Below, one piece after another: positions 1 through 9,811 of a stretch of 64,000 bases of DNA. The notes below the pieces were generated by a model. It was not told the origin of the DNA and did no database searches. It saw only the letters and a list, made by a program, of their open reading frames with translations. Source of the stretch: Phymorhynchus buccinoides. Taxonomy: Eukaryota > Mollusca > Gastropoda > Neogastropoda > Raphitomidae. The number at the start of each line of letters is the position of its first letter. Positions within the stretch are counted from its first letter, which is position 1. A program made the translations under genes and the position numbers. Where the stretch lies: NCBI GenBank assembly GCA_017654935.2, contig CM065713.1:11455386-11519385 (forward strand), written 5' to 3'.

Positions 1-858
1 CTGGTCCTGTGAAAGCCAACTTCTGGGTCTGGTGGATGAGCTCTCAGGAAACATGGAGAGGGGAAAACAGACCGACGTCCTAATAATGGTCTTTGAAAAA
101 GCGTTTGATAAAGTCTCCCACGCTCTCCTCATCCACAAGCTCCATCATTATGGAATCAGAGGTCCTGTCAACAGATGGATTGAGAGCTTTCTGGCAGACA
201 GACAGCAGAGAGTGGTTGGTGATGGAACTACTTCCGATGTAATCCCTGTGGAATCAGGGAGTCCCCCAAGGATCTGTGCTAGGGCCAGCCCTCTTTCTGT
301 TTTACATCAATGATCTTCCCAGGGAACTAGCCTCAACCGGCCGCCTCTTTGCAGACGACACTGCCTGCCACAGAACAGTTGATTCACTTGAGGATCATGA
401 AGACCTGCAACAGGACCTTGACAGAATGGCATCTTGGGAAAGGAAGTGGAGCATGTCCTTCTATCCGGGTAAATGCTAGACTCTCCACTTGACCAGGAAG
501 AGGAGTCCCCTGGTCGAGAAATACCAACTCCACAGCCAAGACTTTCAAAGAGTAGAGGAGACGAAATACTTGGGAGTCACCATCTCACAAGACCTTAGAT
601 GGGACTCCCACATCTCCAATGTGACCAGCAAAGCCAGCAAAACCCTGGGCTTTCTCCGGCGGAATCTGAAAGTGGGCTCGGTCAAAATCAAAGACACTCG
701 TCAGGCCCATCCTTGAGTATGCCTCTCCGGTATGGGATCCGTACACTGCGAAAGATGTCAACAGGGTGGAGAAGGTACAGCTAAGAGCTGCCCGCTGGGT
801 GGTGAATAGGCACCACCAGACATCCAGCGTGGAAGACATGTACACCCAGCTACACTGA
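1..858 (+). pseudogene. Decayed non-LTR retrotransposon reverse transcriptase (CR1/Jockey-type), 3' part
   Basis: Three forward-frame pieces together read as the C-terminal half of a LINE reverse transcriptase. Visible signatures are KAFDKVSHALL (about 90-125), a VPQGSVLGP block (about 262-290), YINDLP then FADDT with the catalytic Asp pair (305-362), a KYLGVTIS...W..HI block (565-625) and LRRNL (655). RPILEYASPVWDP continues from about 700. The frame breaks near the run of five C's at 263-267 and again near 695, and an in-frame TAG sits at 477-479, so the copy is dead. Its upstream part lies outside the window. It ends at a poly-G run. Family placement (CR1/L2/Jockey clade) is from motif style only. 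Confidence 0.85.
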
Positions 859-864
859 ACTCAT

Positions 865-939
<75 letters not shown>
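865..939. repeat. Poly-G tract
   Basis: An almost pure G run of about 75 nt broken only around 893-896. It separates the LINE remnant from the ABHD2-like 5' UTR exon. It could be a real (dG)n or a collapsed low-quality stretch. Confidence 0.9.
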
Positions 940-948
<9 letters not shown>

Positions 949-1029
949 TGATTTTTTTTTGGGTGGTTGTTGACTCTAGTTTCTTTTGAAATGTATTTGA
1001 TGCTGATGTGTTAACATTCATAATTTCAG

Positions 1030-1112
1030 GCGACCGATTCTCGTTGCTTGCACTGAAGGTGGAGTGAAAGAGAGACGAGAGGGGAGGAGAGAGAGAGAGA
1101 GAGGAGAGAGAC
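1030..1112 (+). other. ABHD2: 5' UTR part of first coding exon
   Basis: The sequence before 1030 reads TAATTTCAG, a plausible splice acceptor. A purine-rich (GAGAGA) leader of 83 nt then runs to the ATG. The start at 1113 was chosen because the encoded hydrophobic segment and the following LASPALPP align in position with the vertebrate ABHD2 N-terminus. Confidence 0.55.
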
Positions 1113-1273
1113 ATGTTCTGGTGGTTGTGGACGCTATTTGCCTTGGGGCTTTACGCCGTTTTGCGCCTGCTGCATCTGGCCAGCCCTGCCCTGCCCCCTA
1201 CCATCTTCGTCAAGTCCCGCCACTCCCACTTTGTTCAGACTCTGCTGGCGTCGTGTCCCATACTGAGAGAGCC
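1113..1273 (+). CDS. ABHD2: ABHD2-like exon 1: start codon and membrane anchor
   Basis: Encodes residues 1-54. MFWWLWTLFALGLYAVLRLL is a strongly hydrophobic, Trp/Leu-rich stretch that fits the single N-terminal membrane anchor of ABHD2 proteins. It is followed by LASPALPPTIFVK, an LxSPxxPP pattern shared with the vertebrate protein, and by SCPILREP. The donor is GCC|GTGAGT, phase 2. The codon read directly across the border is CCG-TGA, so reading without splicing would stop at once, which supports the donor. No frame problem is seen in this exon. Confidence 0.85.
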
Positions 1274-1289
1274 GTGAGTTGTACTTGTA

Positions 1290-1470
1290 GTGTTGTTGTT
1301 GTTGTTGTTGTTCCCTGACTTAGCGACTCCAGGGATCATCCCAACAGCCAGAGCACTTGAACAGTTCAGTACAAATGCACCAGCTAGGGATGAGAACATT
1401 ACGTGTGTGACCGTTTTTGATTACCCCGCCATGTGGGCAGCCACACTCCGTCTTCGGGGGATTTTAGACT
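1290..1470 (-). mobile_element. SINE 3' fragment in intron 1
   Basis: On the minus strand it reads CGGAGTGTGGCTGCCCACAT..., then a CACGTAATGTTCTCATCC block, and it ends in (AAC)n at 1292-1312. A second copy is at 47520-47668. GGAGTGTGGCTGCC...GGCGGGGTAA is a common gastropod SINE tail motif (recalled, not searched). Confidence 0.65.
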
Positions 1471-1615
1471 GATGATGTTATGCTGGGAGCTTGTCATGGC
1501 TTAAGACAATCCCCGCACAACCATTCAGAGCATAACAACATTTTGATGTAGCCTTGGCTTTCTAGCTTATGTCAACTGGTCTGACACAGCCTCATGCCAA
1601 GGCAAGTACTTGTAG

Positions 1616-1795
1616 TACAGTAGAACCTCCCTTATAAGACCTTCAAAAATCATCGAAAATGAGGTCTGATTAGGGAGGGTTCTCATAAGGGAGGTAGTTT
1701 TGATACTTACAAAGAAGGGTAGTGTCTCGGAGAAGTAGGTCTTATATGGGAGGGAGTCTTATAATGGGAGGTCTTAAAAGGGAGGTTCCACTGTA
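1616..1795. mobile_element. Pogo/Tigger-like MITE
   Basis: Terminal inverted repeats CAGTAGAACCTCCCTTATAA / mirrored ...GGAGGTTCCACTG are flanked by TA on both sides (1616-1617 and 1794-1795). The inner half-repeats of GGTCTTATAAGGGAGG form a fold-back. It has no coding capacity. TA duplication and CAGTG-type ends point to the Tc1/mariner/pogo superfamily. Confidence 0.8.
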
Positions 1796-1855
1796 GTAGT
1801 AGGAGGGATGAAAATGAGGAATGTGTGTGATGATGATGATGATCATTATTATTAT

Positions 1856-2125
1856 CAGGGCTCCCAGGGACCCCCATTTGGGGGTCTGTGAAGCACTGAA
1901 ATTCTACAGGACCCTCTAAAAGAGAGAAAGGGCGCTCTATAAATGTTATTTATTATTATTATTATTATTAAAAGTATGTGCAGGATGTCCCAGGGATGTA
2001 CTAGAAAAATTCGTTTTAGCATTTGCTATGCCACTGGGACCCTCTATCCCGCCTCTAGGACCCTCTATAATGTAAGTGAAGGAGTCCCTGGGACCCCTTG
2101 TTTTGCGGGACGATTGGGAGCCCTG
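1856..2125. mobile_element. hAT-like MITE with an inserted (ATT)n-tailed fragment
   Basis: Ends CAGGGCTCCCAGGG and GGGAGCCCTG are inverted. The flanks attattat / attatgat give a near-perfect 8-bp duplication, as expected for hAT. A retroposon-tail sequence with GGGCGCTCTATAAATG and (ATT)n sits inside at about 1922-1970. An inverted relative without that insert lies at 10724-10940. Confidence 0.75.
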
Positions 2126-2434
2126 ATTATGATGACAAAGATGATGATTGGTGTTGATGATTTAATGATAAGAAATATTTCAAAAGAACAGACAAACAGG
2201 ATTCATGGCAACAATCGTGCATGTAAATTTGTATTTATTATAAGTTTTGGTTCCTGCTTGGAGTCAAGAAATATGTATGGGTGCAACCTTGCCTCGGATG
2301 CAAGGCGGTGCCTGTTTTTAAAATTTTTTTTCCCCTTATAGCGGGCAAAAAAATTGAATTCAAAGTTCAAGGGGAAAAAAAGTGTTGAATTATCACTTTA
2401 CAAGCCTGGAATAAGCTTCAAATTGAGTATGATT

Positions 2435-2550
2435 TTCTTTTTCTTCAGCTTCAGGGGGGGCAACGCCTCCCCCCCCCCGCCCCTGTACCATGCCAGGACC
2501 CCTGCCTTGCCTGACCTTTTTTTAGATTTTCTCCAGTTGCATCCATGAAT
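2435..2550 (+). repeat. Dispersed repeat fragment (CTTCAGCTTCAGGGGGG type)
   Basis: CTTCAGCTTCAGGGGGGGCA, then CCAGGACCCCTGCCTTGC and CAGTTGCATCCATG. The same order occurs at 5560-5700 and, shortened, at 32110-32180. Class unknown. Confidence 0.5.
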
Positions 2551-2689
2551 AAAGAAAACAAAACAAAAGAAAAAGAAAATACCTTTGGGGAATTGCGAAG
2601 CACTGCAGCAGCCGAAAATGCTGCTGCGTGGCTGGTGATCTAGCGTCGTAGCGCTCTAGTTGTTGTTAGCATCAATACTTCCATTTTGC

Positions 2690-2935
2690 TTTCCCGGGTC
2701 GCTTTCACGATTTCGGTACGCGCTTGCATATAAAGTAGCCTTTGGGTAAGAATGTCAGTAGGTGGGTGTTTGTGTGTGTTGTGTGTGTGCTGTGGCCAAG
2801 GTGTTTTGTGGTGTGTGTGTGCGCGCGCACGTGCACGTGTAGAAGTATCCGATTTGTATTTAATATATATTTCTGATTGTTTGTGTTGTTTTGTGTTTAT
2901 TACTATTGTCATTGTTGTTGTCTAAAGTTAACTTT
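2690..2935 (+). repeat. Dispersed retroposon-like repeat with internal (GT)n, copy 1
   Basis: CGATTTCGGTACGCGCTTGC, then AAAGTAGCCTTTGGGTAAGA, a GT microsatellite, and TTATTACTATTGTC before TCTAAAGTTAACTTTG. The same order recurs at 11490-11690, where it runs into an (ATT)n tail. Confidence 0.65.
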
Positions 2936-3104
2936 GTGCGCGGGGGGATGGTTGGGGTGGGGGGTGGGGGTTGAAGGGAGGTGGGTGTTAGTCAGTGTTG
3001 TGTTATGATTATATGCAATGCATTCTCTAATGTATGCATTTTCATAGAGATGTATGGTGAGGATATGTGAACCAGTCTGTTAGAAATGTTTGTACGAATG
3101 GTGA

Positions 3105-3250
3105 GTGAAAAGCGCATTGAGTTTGCTTAGCAAGATTATGCGCTATATAAGCATTATTTTTAGTATTTTTTTAAAGCGCTCTGAGCTCTTTGGAGAAAGA
3201 GCGCAACAAATATCCGTTATTATTATTTATTATTATTATTATCGTTTACA
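3105..3250 (+). mobile_element. Retroposon 3' tails ending in (ATT)n next to exon 2
   Basis: Two consecutive tail motifs are seen: AAAGCGCATTGAG...GCGCTATATAAGCATT at 3109-3155 and AAAGCGCTCTGAGCTC...GAGCGCAACAAATATCCG at 3172-3215, followed by (ATT)n. The T-rich tail runs into the exon 2 splice acceptor. Confidence 0.7.
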
Positions 3251-3251
3251 G

Positions 3252-3434
3252 TTACGTTCCTCCGTTGCTATGGGGCAGAAGCGGCCACATACAGACCTTG
3301 GTGTACGCCAAAATCGGGCGCATACTGGACCCCTCCCCTCACGGGGTCGCGACACTACAAGATCCTGCAGGACGGGTCGACCTTGACCTTTGACTTCTAC
3401 ACCCCGACGGGCTCCAGCAATTGGCCCACGCAAG
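3252..3434 (+). CDS. ABHD2: ABHD2-like exon 2, with one extra G (frameshift)
   Basis: Acceptor TTTACAG at 3245-3251, phase-2 entry. It encodes YVPPLLWGRSGHIQTLVYAK, IGRILDPSPHG, and then, only after skipping one base in the GGGG run at 3343-3346, SRHYKILQDGSTLTFDFYTP. Read as given, the frame runs into a TGA at about 3388-3390. The corrected reading matches the ABHD2 order (PHPYGHRKFI.MSDG..STFDLFEP), and only then does the exon phase fit exon 3. So either the assembly has one G too many or this allele is null. The donor is CAAG|GTCAGA. This segment holds the conserved cap/entrance block before the first core strand. Confidence 0.85.
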
Positions 3435-3471
3435 GTCAGATGGGGTTATGGAGTTAAATGGGTGTGGGGGG

Positions 3472-3755
3472 TTCTTCTTCTTCTTCTTCTTCTTCTTCTT
3501 CTTCTCCGTGTTCCCAGGCCATACGGCCATGATGGGTAAGGTTGGTATGTGTCCGTTGTTTTAGTTTTTTCTGGTCTCCTCTGCTGCGCTCACCCGACAC
3601 ACATTCCAGTTTCGGAGGAGCTCATGAAGGAAAAGATTATTTCAATTTGGAAGATTTTGTTGTTGAAAATAAGTCGGAAAGATATTAGAATAGATGACAG
3701 AAAGCAAGGGGAAAAGGCAGAGTCAAAGAGTGGCAGATTGCGCAGGAGAGATTGT
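3472..3755 (+). mobile_element. Interspersed repeat X, head type b ((TTC)n-GTTCCCAGGCCAT)
   Basis: (TTC)n, GTTCCCAGGCCATACGGCCA, CAGTTTCGGAGGAGCTCATG (normally ACATTCCGATTTCGGAGGAG), a GGAAAGATATTAGAATAGATG block, then AAGGCAGAGTCAAAGAGTGG. Copies are at 14235-14570, 25738-25870, 37030-37335 and others. It shares its 3' half with the type-a family. Confidence 0.7.
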
Positions 3756-3779
3756 GTTCGCTAGAGTGGGGGGGGGGAG

Positions 3780-4112
3780 AGTTGTGAGAGTGTGTGAGTA
3801 TGTACTGTGAGTGTGAGTGCTTTGTGTATGTGAGTGCGCAACGTGTGTGTATGTGTGTGCGTGCGCTTGTGCGCATGTTTGTACAAGTGTATGCTTGAGT
3901 AAGTGTGTGCGTTTCAGTGATAATGTGTTTTCTGTGTGTTTGATGAAATGTGTCGGTGTATGTCTGTGTGCAAGAACGCGTTCATGCTCGTGCATGCACG
4001 TACGTGCGTGTGTGTCTGTTTTGCGTGTGTGAGTGTTTCAATACTGATTGTAAAGCGCTTTGTGCTCGATAAAAAGCGCTATATAAATATCCGTTTATTA
4101 TTATTATTATTA
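3780..4112 (+). mobile_element. GT-rich retroposon copy with GCGCTATATAAATATCC(ATT)n tail
   Basis: A GT/GC-rich body, then GATTGTAAAGCGCTTTGTGC, GCGCTATATAAATATCCG and (ATT)n. An inverted relative with the same body and tail is at 17403-17660. Confidence 0.65.
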
Positions 4113-4202
4113 GAGGCACAGAGTTACAAGCACAGAACTTCCAGAAGGTGGGGGAACTATTTTTTACCCGGCGCCCCCCCCCCCCCCCCCCCCCCCGGAT
4201 CC
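4112..4202 (+). mobile_element. Repeat X 3' end fragment
   Basis: GTTACAAGCACAGAACTTCC, AGAAGGTGGGGGAACTATTT and a C run at 4175-4196 before GGATCCCCACAGGG: the shared 3' end of family X. Confidence 0.65.
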
Positions 4203-4350
4203 CCACAGGGAATGTAGGTGTGGGGGTGGTTACCTTAATTGTGGGTCATATTTTGGGGTGAAAGCCGGAAGGTACTATCATTCTTCCTTTTTCATGTTGT
4301 TATAGTACCCTCTGGCTTATACACAACGAATGTTAGCTTATTCTTTAACC

Positions 4351-4387
<37 letters not shown>

Positions 4388-4499
4388 ATTGCAGTGAGAT
4401 TTCACAAACGGCTGGAAGTACAAAGTAAACTGTGGGATGAGGTTATTTCAAGTGACGATCCGGTTTTTGGGGTTCAAAAGCATGTTTCACAGTCTTTTG

Positions 4500-4621
4500 T
4501 CTCTGTCTATGTCTCTCTTTGTGTCTCTGTATCTCTCTCTCTCAGGGCTGAGTGTAAAAGAGAAAGCAATGCTTATCTCATTACCCTATATAAATACAAA
4601 TTTTGGTTTTTTTCGTGTTCT

Positions 4622-4682
<61 letters not shown>

Positions 4683-4689
4683 GTCTGTC

Positions 4690-4726
<37 letters not shown>

Positions 4727-4728
4727 GG

Positions 4729-4784
<56 letters not shown>

Positions 4785-4820
4785 GTCTCTCTCCCCCCCA
4801 CACTCTCTCTCTCTCTCTGT
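4500..4820. repeat. (CT)n microsatellite region
   Basis: About 320 nt of nearly pure CT repeat with short interruptions, preceded by a 34-nt poly-A at 4351-4384. Open frames here (SLSLSL or ERERER) are repeat translation. Confidence 0.95.
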
Positions 4821-5006
4821 GAGTGGGTGTTTGGAAAAAATATGAGAAAATGTAAGGATTTGTATTAAATGTATTAAAATGTTATTTTTCATATTTTTCA
4901 CTTTGTAGTTATCTTTCCTTATTAGTTATATTGTTTCGTTAAATTTTGTTCTTTGCTGTGAAAATGATGCTTTCCCCCATGTCAGAAGAACATTTTGTTA
5001 ATGACA

Positions 5007-5252
5007 TTAACCCTTTCACCGCCAATGTCGCATTTTAGCACCACAGTGGTTTAACACCCATGTCACTAAAAGGCATCAAATCAGGGCCTGTTATCCAAAG
5101 ACCCTATTTTCTTAATCTTTGGAGGTAAGGATAGGCCTAATGTTATGCATGTCACAGAGGAATTTGCAATATTGCAAATATTTTATTTTCTCTGCCCAGT
5201 TAAGTTTAATGGCATTTTTGGGCTGAAAAATGGCTGGCGGCGAAAGGGTTAA
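5007..5252 (+). mobile_element. TTAA-MITE family 1, intact copy
   Basis: TTAA, then CCCTTTCACCGCCAATGTCG ... ATGGCTGGCGGCGAAAGGG and TTAA. The 246-bp element has inverted ends CCCTTTCRCCGCCA and a TTAA on each side. TTAA target duplication with CCC-type ends is the piggyBac hallmark. Non-coding. Confidence 0.85.
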
Positions 5253-5339
5253 ACAATCAAAGCGTCTCTCTCTCTCCCTCTCTTGTATGATGGTGTGTCC
5301 TAGGTTTGTAAGTAGCAAAGTAGCAGCGAGGGTTCTCAC

Positions 5340-5480
5340 ATACATGGATGCTCCTGCTTTCAGGATGTCCTGAAGCTCAGGATTGTTTTGTCCAGGATGT
5401 CCTGAAGTTCAGGATTCTTTTTATTGCCTGGAGCCGACGTTGCCGGATTGTGAGAATTTGAGAAGAAGCATTTTGCTGGT
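5340..5480 (+). repeat. Dispersed repeat fragment (GGATGCTCCTGC type)
   Basis: TACATGGATGCTCCTGC, duplicated CAGGATGTCCTGAAGTTCAG and GCCGGATTGTGAGAATTTGAG. It is matched at 31709-31800. Class unknown. Confidence 0.5.
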
Positions 5481-5559
5481 TATAGAGGTCATGAAGTTTA
5501 ACCAGAAGTGAAAGTGCAACGAGAGCCTGTCAATTACATTGGAAACTGTTGTTTCCCTT

Positions 5560-5705
5560 CAGCTTCCAGGGGGCATTTTCCCCCGGAACCCCCAGGAGGG
5601 GCGCTGTCCCTGCACTCCGCTGGGGCCCGGGCGGCCCCTGGACCCCTGCCTTGCAGTTTTTTTTACATTTCCCAGAAGCACCCATGCACATACGAGTGGG
5701 TGTTT
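5560..5705 (+). repeat. Dispersed repeat fragment, copy 2 of the 2435 type
   Basis: CCTTCAGCTTCCAGGGGGCA, CCCTGCACTCCGCTGGGGCC, CCCCTGCCTTGCAG, CCAGAAGCACCCATGCA. It is the fuller version of the 2435-2550 and 32110-32180 fragments. Confidence 0.5.
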
Positions 5706-5790
5706 TTTTTAGCAGTCTCCCTGCTGAATACTGTTCCTTGAATCATTGTTGTATTTCAGATTTTATGTCTTTTTTTTTCCTTCCCCCCAG

Positions 5791-5958
5791 GCCCCTACTG
5801 CATGATGGTCTGCCCTGGTTTCGGAAGCAGCAGCGAGAGTTCCTACATACGAGCGTTGGTGACGAGCACGCAGAATTGTGGGTACCACGTCGCCGTGCTC
5901 AACCATCTGGGGTCGCTCTTCAACGTCCGGTTGACGGCGCCAAGAATTTTCAATTACG
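5791..5958 (+). CDS. ABHD2: ABHD2-like exon 3: first core strands
   Basis: Acceptor TTCCCCCCAG, phase 1. It encodes about residues 115-171: PYCMMVCPGFGSSSESSYIR, ALVTSTQNCGYHVAVLNHLG and LTAPRIFNYG. In ABHD2/YheT-type hydrolases this covers the strand with the HG/PG oxyanion region (here CPGFGSSSES) and the strand/helix with VLNHLG. Spacing matches the vertebrate protein (VICPGIANHSEKQYIR..., AVLNHLGAL, LTSPRMFTYG). The donor TACG|GTCAGT is phase 1. No irregularities. Confidence 0.92.
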
Positions 5959-6244
5959 GTCAGTCGTGTGTGTGTGTTTTGTGAAGGGGGGGGGGGGGAT
6001 ATGGGTAAGTGAGCATTTTCTTGCACGCTGCATTTGTAATATTCGGCTATGATTTTGAAGGAGGATTTTGATATTTTCAAAGCTATTCAGTGACTGTTTC
6101 ATCGTCAACGATGAACATTATTTTTATCACACCATACATGTGAGGAAAGAGGAGATTGACAATGATGCCAACACAAATTTGACTGGGCTTGGTTGGATGA
6201 AACTGTAACGGACAGTAAGATCCATGTAGTTGAACAGCGAAAGA

Positions 6245-6690
6245 AAAACAAGCGCGAAATCGCAATAGTTTGTGGCACGCGGTCTATTTTTACCACTCCA
6301 ATCATGAGTCACCTCCCCTGGCTTTTCAATAATTTTAATCTGTAAACCAGAATGTTATCTCTGCACCATTTCGTAACTTTTTATATCTTTTGGAAAACAT
6401 TTAAAACTATGTATCCTACTTATACTCATCAAAAGAAGCACCGCATACTCTCGTGTCTGTTGTAGTGTCTGTATTACGTATGTTTATTATTTTGTACGCT
6501 TTTAAAATACATCAATTTTAAAGAGCGGCCTCAATTTGAAGTGTAGCCTCGATTTGAAGTGCGACAATTTTGTCAAAATGTGTGACAATTTTGGACTGAC
6601 CGACCGACAGACCGACCGACCGACGACGCTCCCCGGACCGACCGACCGACCGACCGACAAAGTGAGTTATAGGTTTGTGGCTTGAGCTAC
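6245..6690 (+). mobile_element. About 450-bp dispersed element, inverted partner of 22440-22895
   Basis: From AAACAAGCGCGAAATCGCAA, through TTTTTATATCTTTTGGAAAA and AAAGAGCGGCCTCAATTTGA, to (CCGA)n and GTGAGTTATAGGTTTGTGGC. The whole series recurs in reverse at 22440-22895. Class unknown. Confidence 0.75.
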
Positions 6691-6821
6691 AAACAAAAAC
6701 TGATGTCGGAGGCAAAGTTTTGTTTGAGTACTTAGACGATGCCATCGCCTACGCTTTTTTGTTTGGGGCCCTCTCCACACGTCCTCGTCGTAGGAGGCGG
6801 GCAACGGCTTAGGCTGGCTTA

Positions 6822-7015
6822 TGTGGTTATGGCCCTCCCGTGGGGATACCGGGGGGTCTTTCAGCAGAAATAGTTCCCCCTTCTTCTGGAAGTTCTATGC
6901 TAGTAACTTCCCCTACTCTATCACTCTCTTTGACTCTGCCTTTTCTCTTCTTTTTGCTTTCTGGCGTCTACTTTTTTCTGCCTTGTTGGTCCATTCACCT
7001 GCATTTTTTCTATAA
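6822..7015 (-). mobile_element. Repeat X, 3' part, reverse orientation
   Basis: CCCGTGGGGATACCGGGGGG, GTTCCCCCTTCTTCTGGAAG, ACTCTCTTTGACTCTGCC: the complement of the shared 3' half of family X, truncated. Confidence 0.7.
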
Positions 7016-7491
7016 AACCCTTCCACGTTTTTCCTTTTTACAATTTATGACATGCCAGGGTGTTTTTTTTTTTATTGTACACTGGCATCCACACGTGATA
7101 CTTGCGCACTTGAGTGGGCACCTGTTGTCCATTCTGCAGTGCATATTTGCTTATATAGCCTTTTTTTATGTATTTTAGCTTACTAGTATGTATTTGTTAT
7201 CCTTTTTTACTGTTTTTTTTTTTTTTTAACCTGGATCCGATAAATGAGAGTAGCGTGGCTCCACGTTTCCAGCACTGTGTGGACTTATGTGCTATAGGGT
7301 ATAATGATGGAAGTGTCATGTTATGAATTGTACTACATTTTTTTGTTTTCAGGTTTTTGTACGTTGTTAAGATTCTTGGATTTGTGTTTTGCTATACGTG
7401 GTAGATTTTTATGTGGTGACAGTCCTGAGATAACCATAGCTGTTGACGGGACTATAACAGACTAACTAACTTGGGGCCCTCTCACATACCT

Positions 7492-8138
7492 CAGAGCTGA
7501 TTCTAGGGCGCGGGATTGGTACAATCCCCCCCAAAATCTGTTCCTTCCCGCAATAATCGGGTCTAAACGTGGGCCGACGCCCGCATATTTGCAGAACTGC
7601 CCGCACTTTTTACCGATCGCTGCGGGAATTCCTTCGTCGTCTGCTAAATCCGTCGTCTGCACAAACCGAAAGCATCGAGCAGGAATGAATGATTTCTCGA
7701 CATTTCATTGGTTCCTTTACAATGTTAGTGTAAATCAACCAATCGCGTTCATCTCGTTTTACCGACAAGAAGTTGTGAGAGTCCTACCCGCCATGTTGAA
7801 TTTTCTTCAAAATGAAGCGGACAACGACGCTCTTCGACTTTGATTTTTGTGGCGGCAAAGTAAAAAAAAGAAATCCTCTGCCAAACGAGTGTGCAGAAGA
7901 TGTTGCAGAAACAGCTACTGCATCAACAGTCTCGGAGAAGCAGCCCGAAGATAACGGCACTAGTGCGAGGGAACACCGGTTCCAAGACGAGTGGCTGAAG
8001 AAGTGGCCATGGCTAACGAAGATTGAATCGGCCGCCCCCCCCCCCCCCTTCCCCTCGTATCCATTGGACCTGCCCCCCTTTTTTCATTCTTAGGGGGGGG
8101 AACGCCCCACCTTTTTCAAAATCTTAGAATCATCTCTG
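7492..8138 (+). mobile_element. Non-autonomous hAT-type element with transposase N-terminal remnant
   Basis: Terminal inverted repeats CAGAGCTGATTCTAGG and its complement CTTAGAATCATCTCTG, flanked by ATACCT on both sides. It contains an ORF that looks like the first exon of a hAT-family transposase. Confidence 0.7.
7812..8030 (+). pseudogene. hAT-transposase-like N-terminal fragment
   Basis: The ATG-initiated frame starts MKRTTTLFDFDFCGG, has a basic stretch (KVKKR), an acidic/Thr-rich linker, and FQDEWLKKWPWLTK at about residues 57-70. An F.xxWL..xPWL box is typical just before the zinc finger of hAT-like transposases. After this point the frame enters a C-run (8036-8048) and is unrelated sequence. 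No zinc finger, RNase-H-like core or dimerization domain follows inside the element, so it is a truncated leftover of the autonomous parent. Transcription of this piece is not implied. Confidence 0.5.
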
Positions 8139-8164
8139 ATACCTGATGATAATAATAATAATAA

Positions 8165-9356
8165 TAATAATGAGCATTTATATGCGCTTAATCTTAAACA
8201 AGCCCTAAGCGCTTACAATAATAAACAAATAAATGAATACCCCCCCCCCCCACACAAAACAAAGACAAACAACAACAGCAACAACAACAAGCAGTAGAAA
8301 ATATGAGAATGTCAAACATTTCCTCGCATACACACACACATGCACGCGCACACACAAACAAAACACACACACACACACACACCACACCACAACACACACA
8401 CACACACACAAACACAACACACCACACACACACCACACCACACACACACAACACAACACAACACACGCCCGCACAAACCACACACTGCACACAAACACAC
8501 GCGCAGAGAAGGGACAAAAATTACTTTCCAAAAGAACAGAGCAGGCTACGATTTGAAGAGAGTGGTTTTGAGGGAAGACTTAAATGAAGAAAGGGAGTTG
8601 GCAGAACGGAGAGGAAGAGGGAGTTTGTTCCAAGTAGAGGAGGCCTGAAAAGAGAAGGAACGTTCACCGAGAGTCCTGGTGCGGTAACGAGGGATCTGGA
8701 GGAGAGAAGTGTCAGAAGAGGAGCGTAACTGTCTAAGAGGTGTGTAAAGGTTCAGGAGATCAGTGAGATAAGAAGGAGCAAGACCATTCAGGGACTTGTA
8801 ACAGAGCAGAGAGAGCTTGTAGTCGATACGCTTTCCAACAGGAAGCCAGTGAAGAGATTCAAGCATAGGGGTAGAATGAGAGAATTTGGAGCACCTCAGT
8901 ACAAGGCGAGCAGCATTGTTTTGAATTTTTTAAAGTTTAGCGAGAACAGTTTGTGGGCAGCCAGCAAGAAGGGAATTACAGTAATCTAGTCTGGAGAGTA
9001 CGAAGGCAGAGATGAGAGTTTTTGTAGCTTCCTCGGAAAGAAGATGTCTTACAGATCCAATGCGCCGAAGTTCTAAGTAACAAGCACGACAGACAGAGGA
9101 AATCTGGTTTTGGAAGGAAAGAGTCTGATCAAGTGTGACGCCAAGATTGCGTACAGTGGTAGAAGTGTGGATAAGAGAGTTTTCTAACTGGATGGAAGTG
9201 GGGACAGAGTTTGCTGACAAGAGTTTCTTGGGTACAATGAAAATCATTTCTGTTTTACCATTGTTCAGTTGGAGCTTGTTGTTAGTCATCCATGATTTAA
9301 TGTCAGCAATGCATGATTGTGTACGTTGAATAATGGATGGAAGCAGAGATAAAACT
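8165..9356 (-). pseudogene. Non-LTR retrotransposon, RT C-terminus and 3' UTR, reverse orientation
   Basis: On the minus strand two same-frame ORFs (9289-8930 and 8866-8546) separated by stops read NNGKTEMIFI, VRNLGVTLDQTLSF, SRLDYCNSLLAGCP, then LHWLPVGKRIDYKLSLLCYK, PSYLTDLL, GERSFSFQASSTWNKLP and FKSSLKTTLF. This is the conserved C-terminal end of many Jockey/CR1/RTE-group pols. The 3' UTR contains (GT)n (8325-8505), then GTAAGCGCTTAGGGC, TATAAATGCTCATT and an (ATT)n tail at 8145-8170. The upstream RT catalytic part is missing at the boundary with the element that starts at 9361. Dead: stop codons between the blocks. Confidence 0.85.
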
Positions 9357-9811
9357 CTGACAGGGTTCCCAGCCGCCTTTTAAGTCCTTGCGAATTGGCT
9401 TTTGTCAACAGGCCTTTTAAGTGCTTTATTTCAGCAAGTAGATCCTTTTAATTCATCAAGAGGTCCTTTTGTTCTTTGAAAGGTACTGTTAAGTCCTGTT
9501 TTATCAAGAAAAAAAAGTGATAAAGAAACTAACAGCTAAAAAATTTATGAAAATAAAAAAAACCTGGCAGTATGCAAAGTTGTCGGTGTCACAGATCGGA
9601 GCAGACAATTCATTACAAGCTGTGTGAGTCTTTCTGCACCAAGACGTAGTGATTCATTCCATGCGTATTGGAATGTCGGCTTTAAGACATGATTGTGCAA
9701 ATGTTCACTACATTGTGCTCTTGGTCAACAATTGGCATTCGGGCATTCTATGCAATCAGGTTGGCGAAGGTCCTTTTTACAATCTTTTGAGGTCCTTATA
9801 GGTCATTTAAA

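Noticed and set aside
1064..1318. 84-codon ORF overlapping ABHD2-like exon 1 in another frame
   Set aside because: The 1113 frame matches ABHD2 and splices correctly; this one has no similarity.
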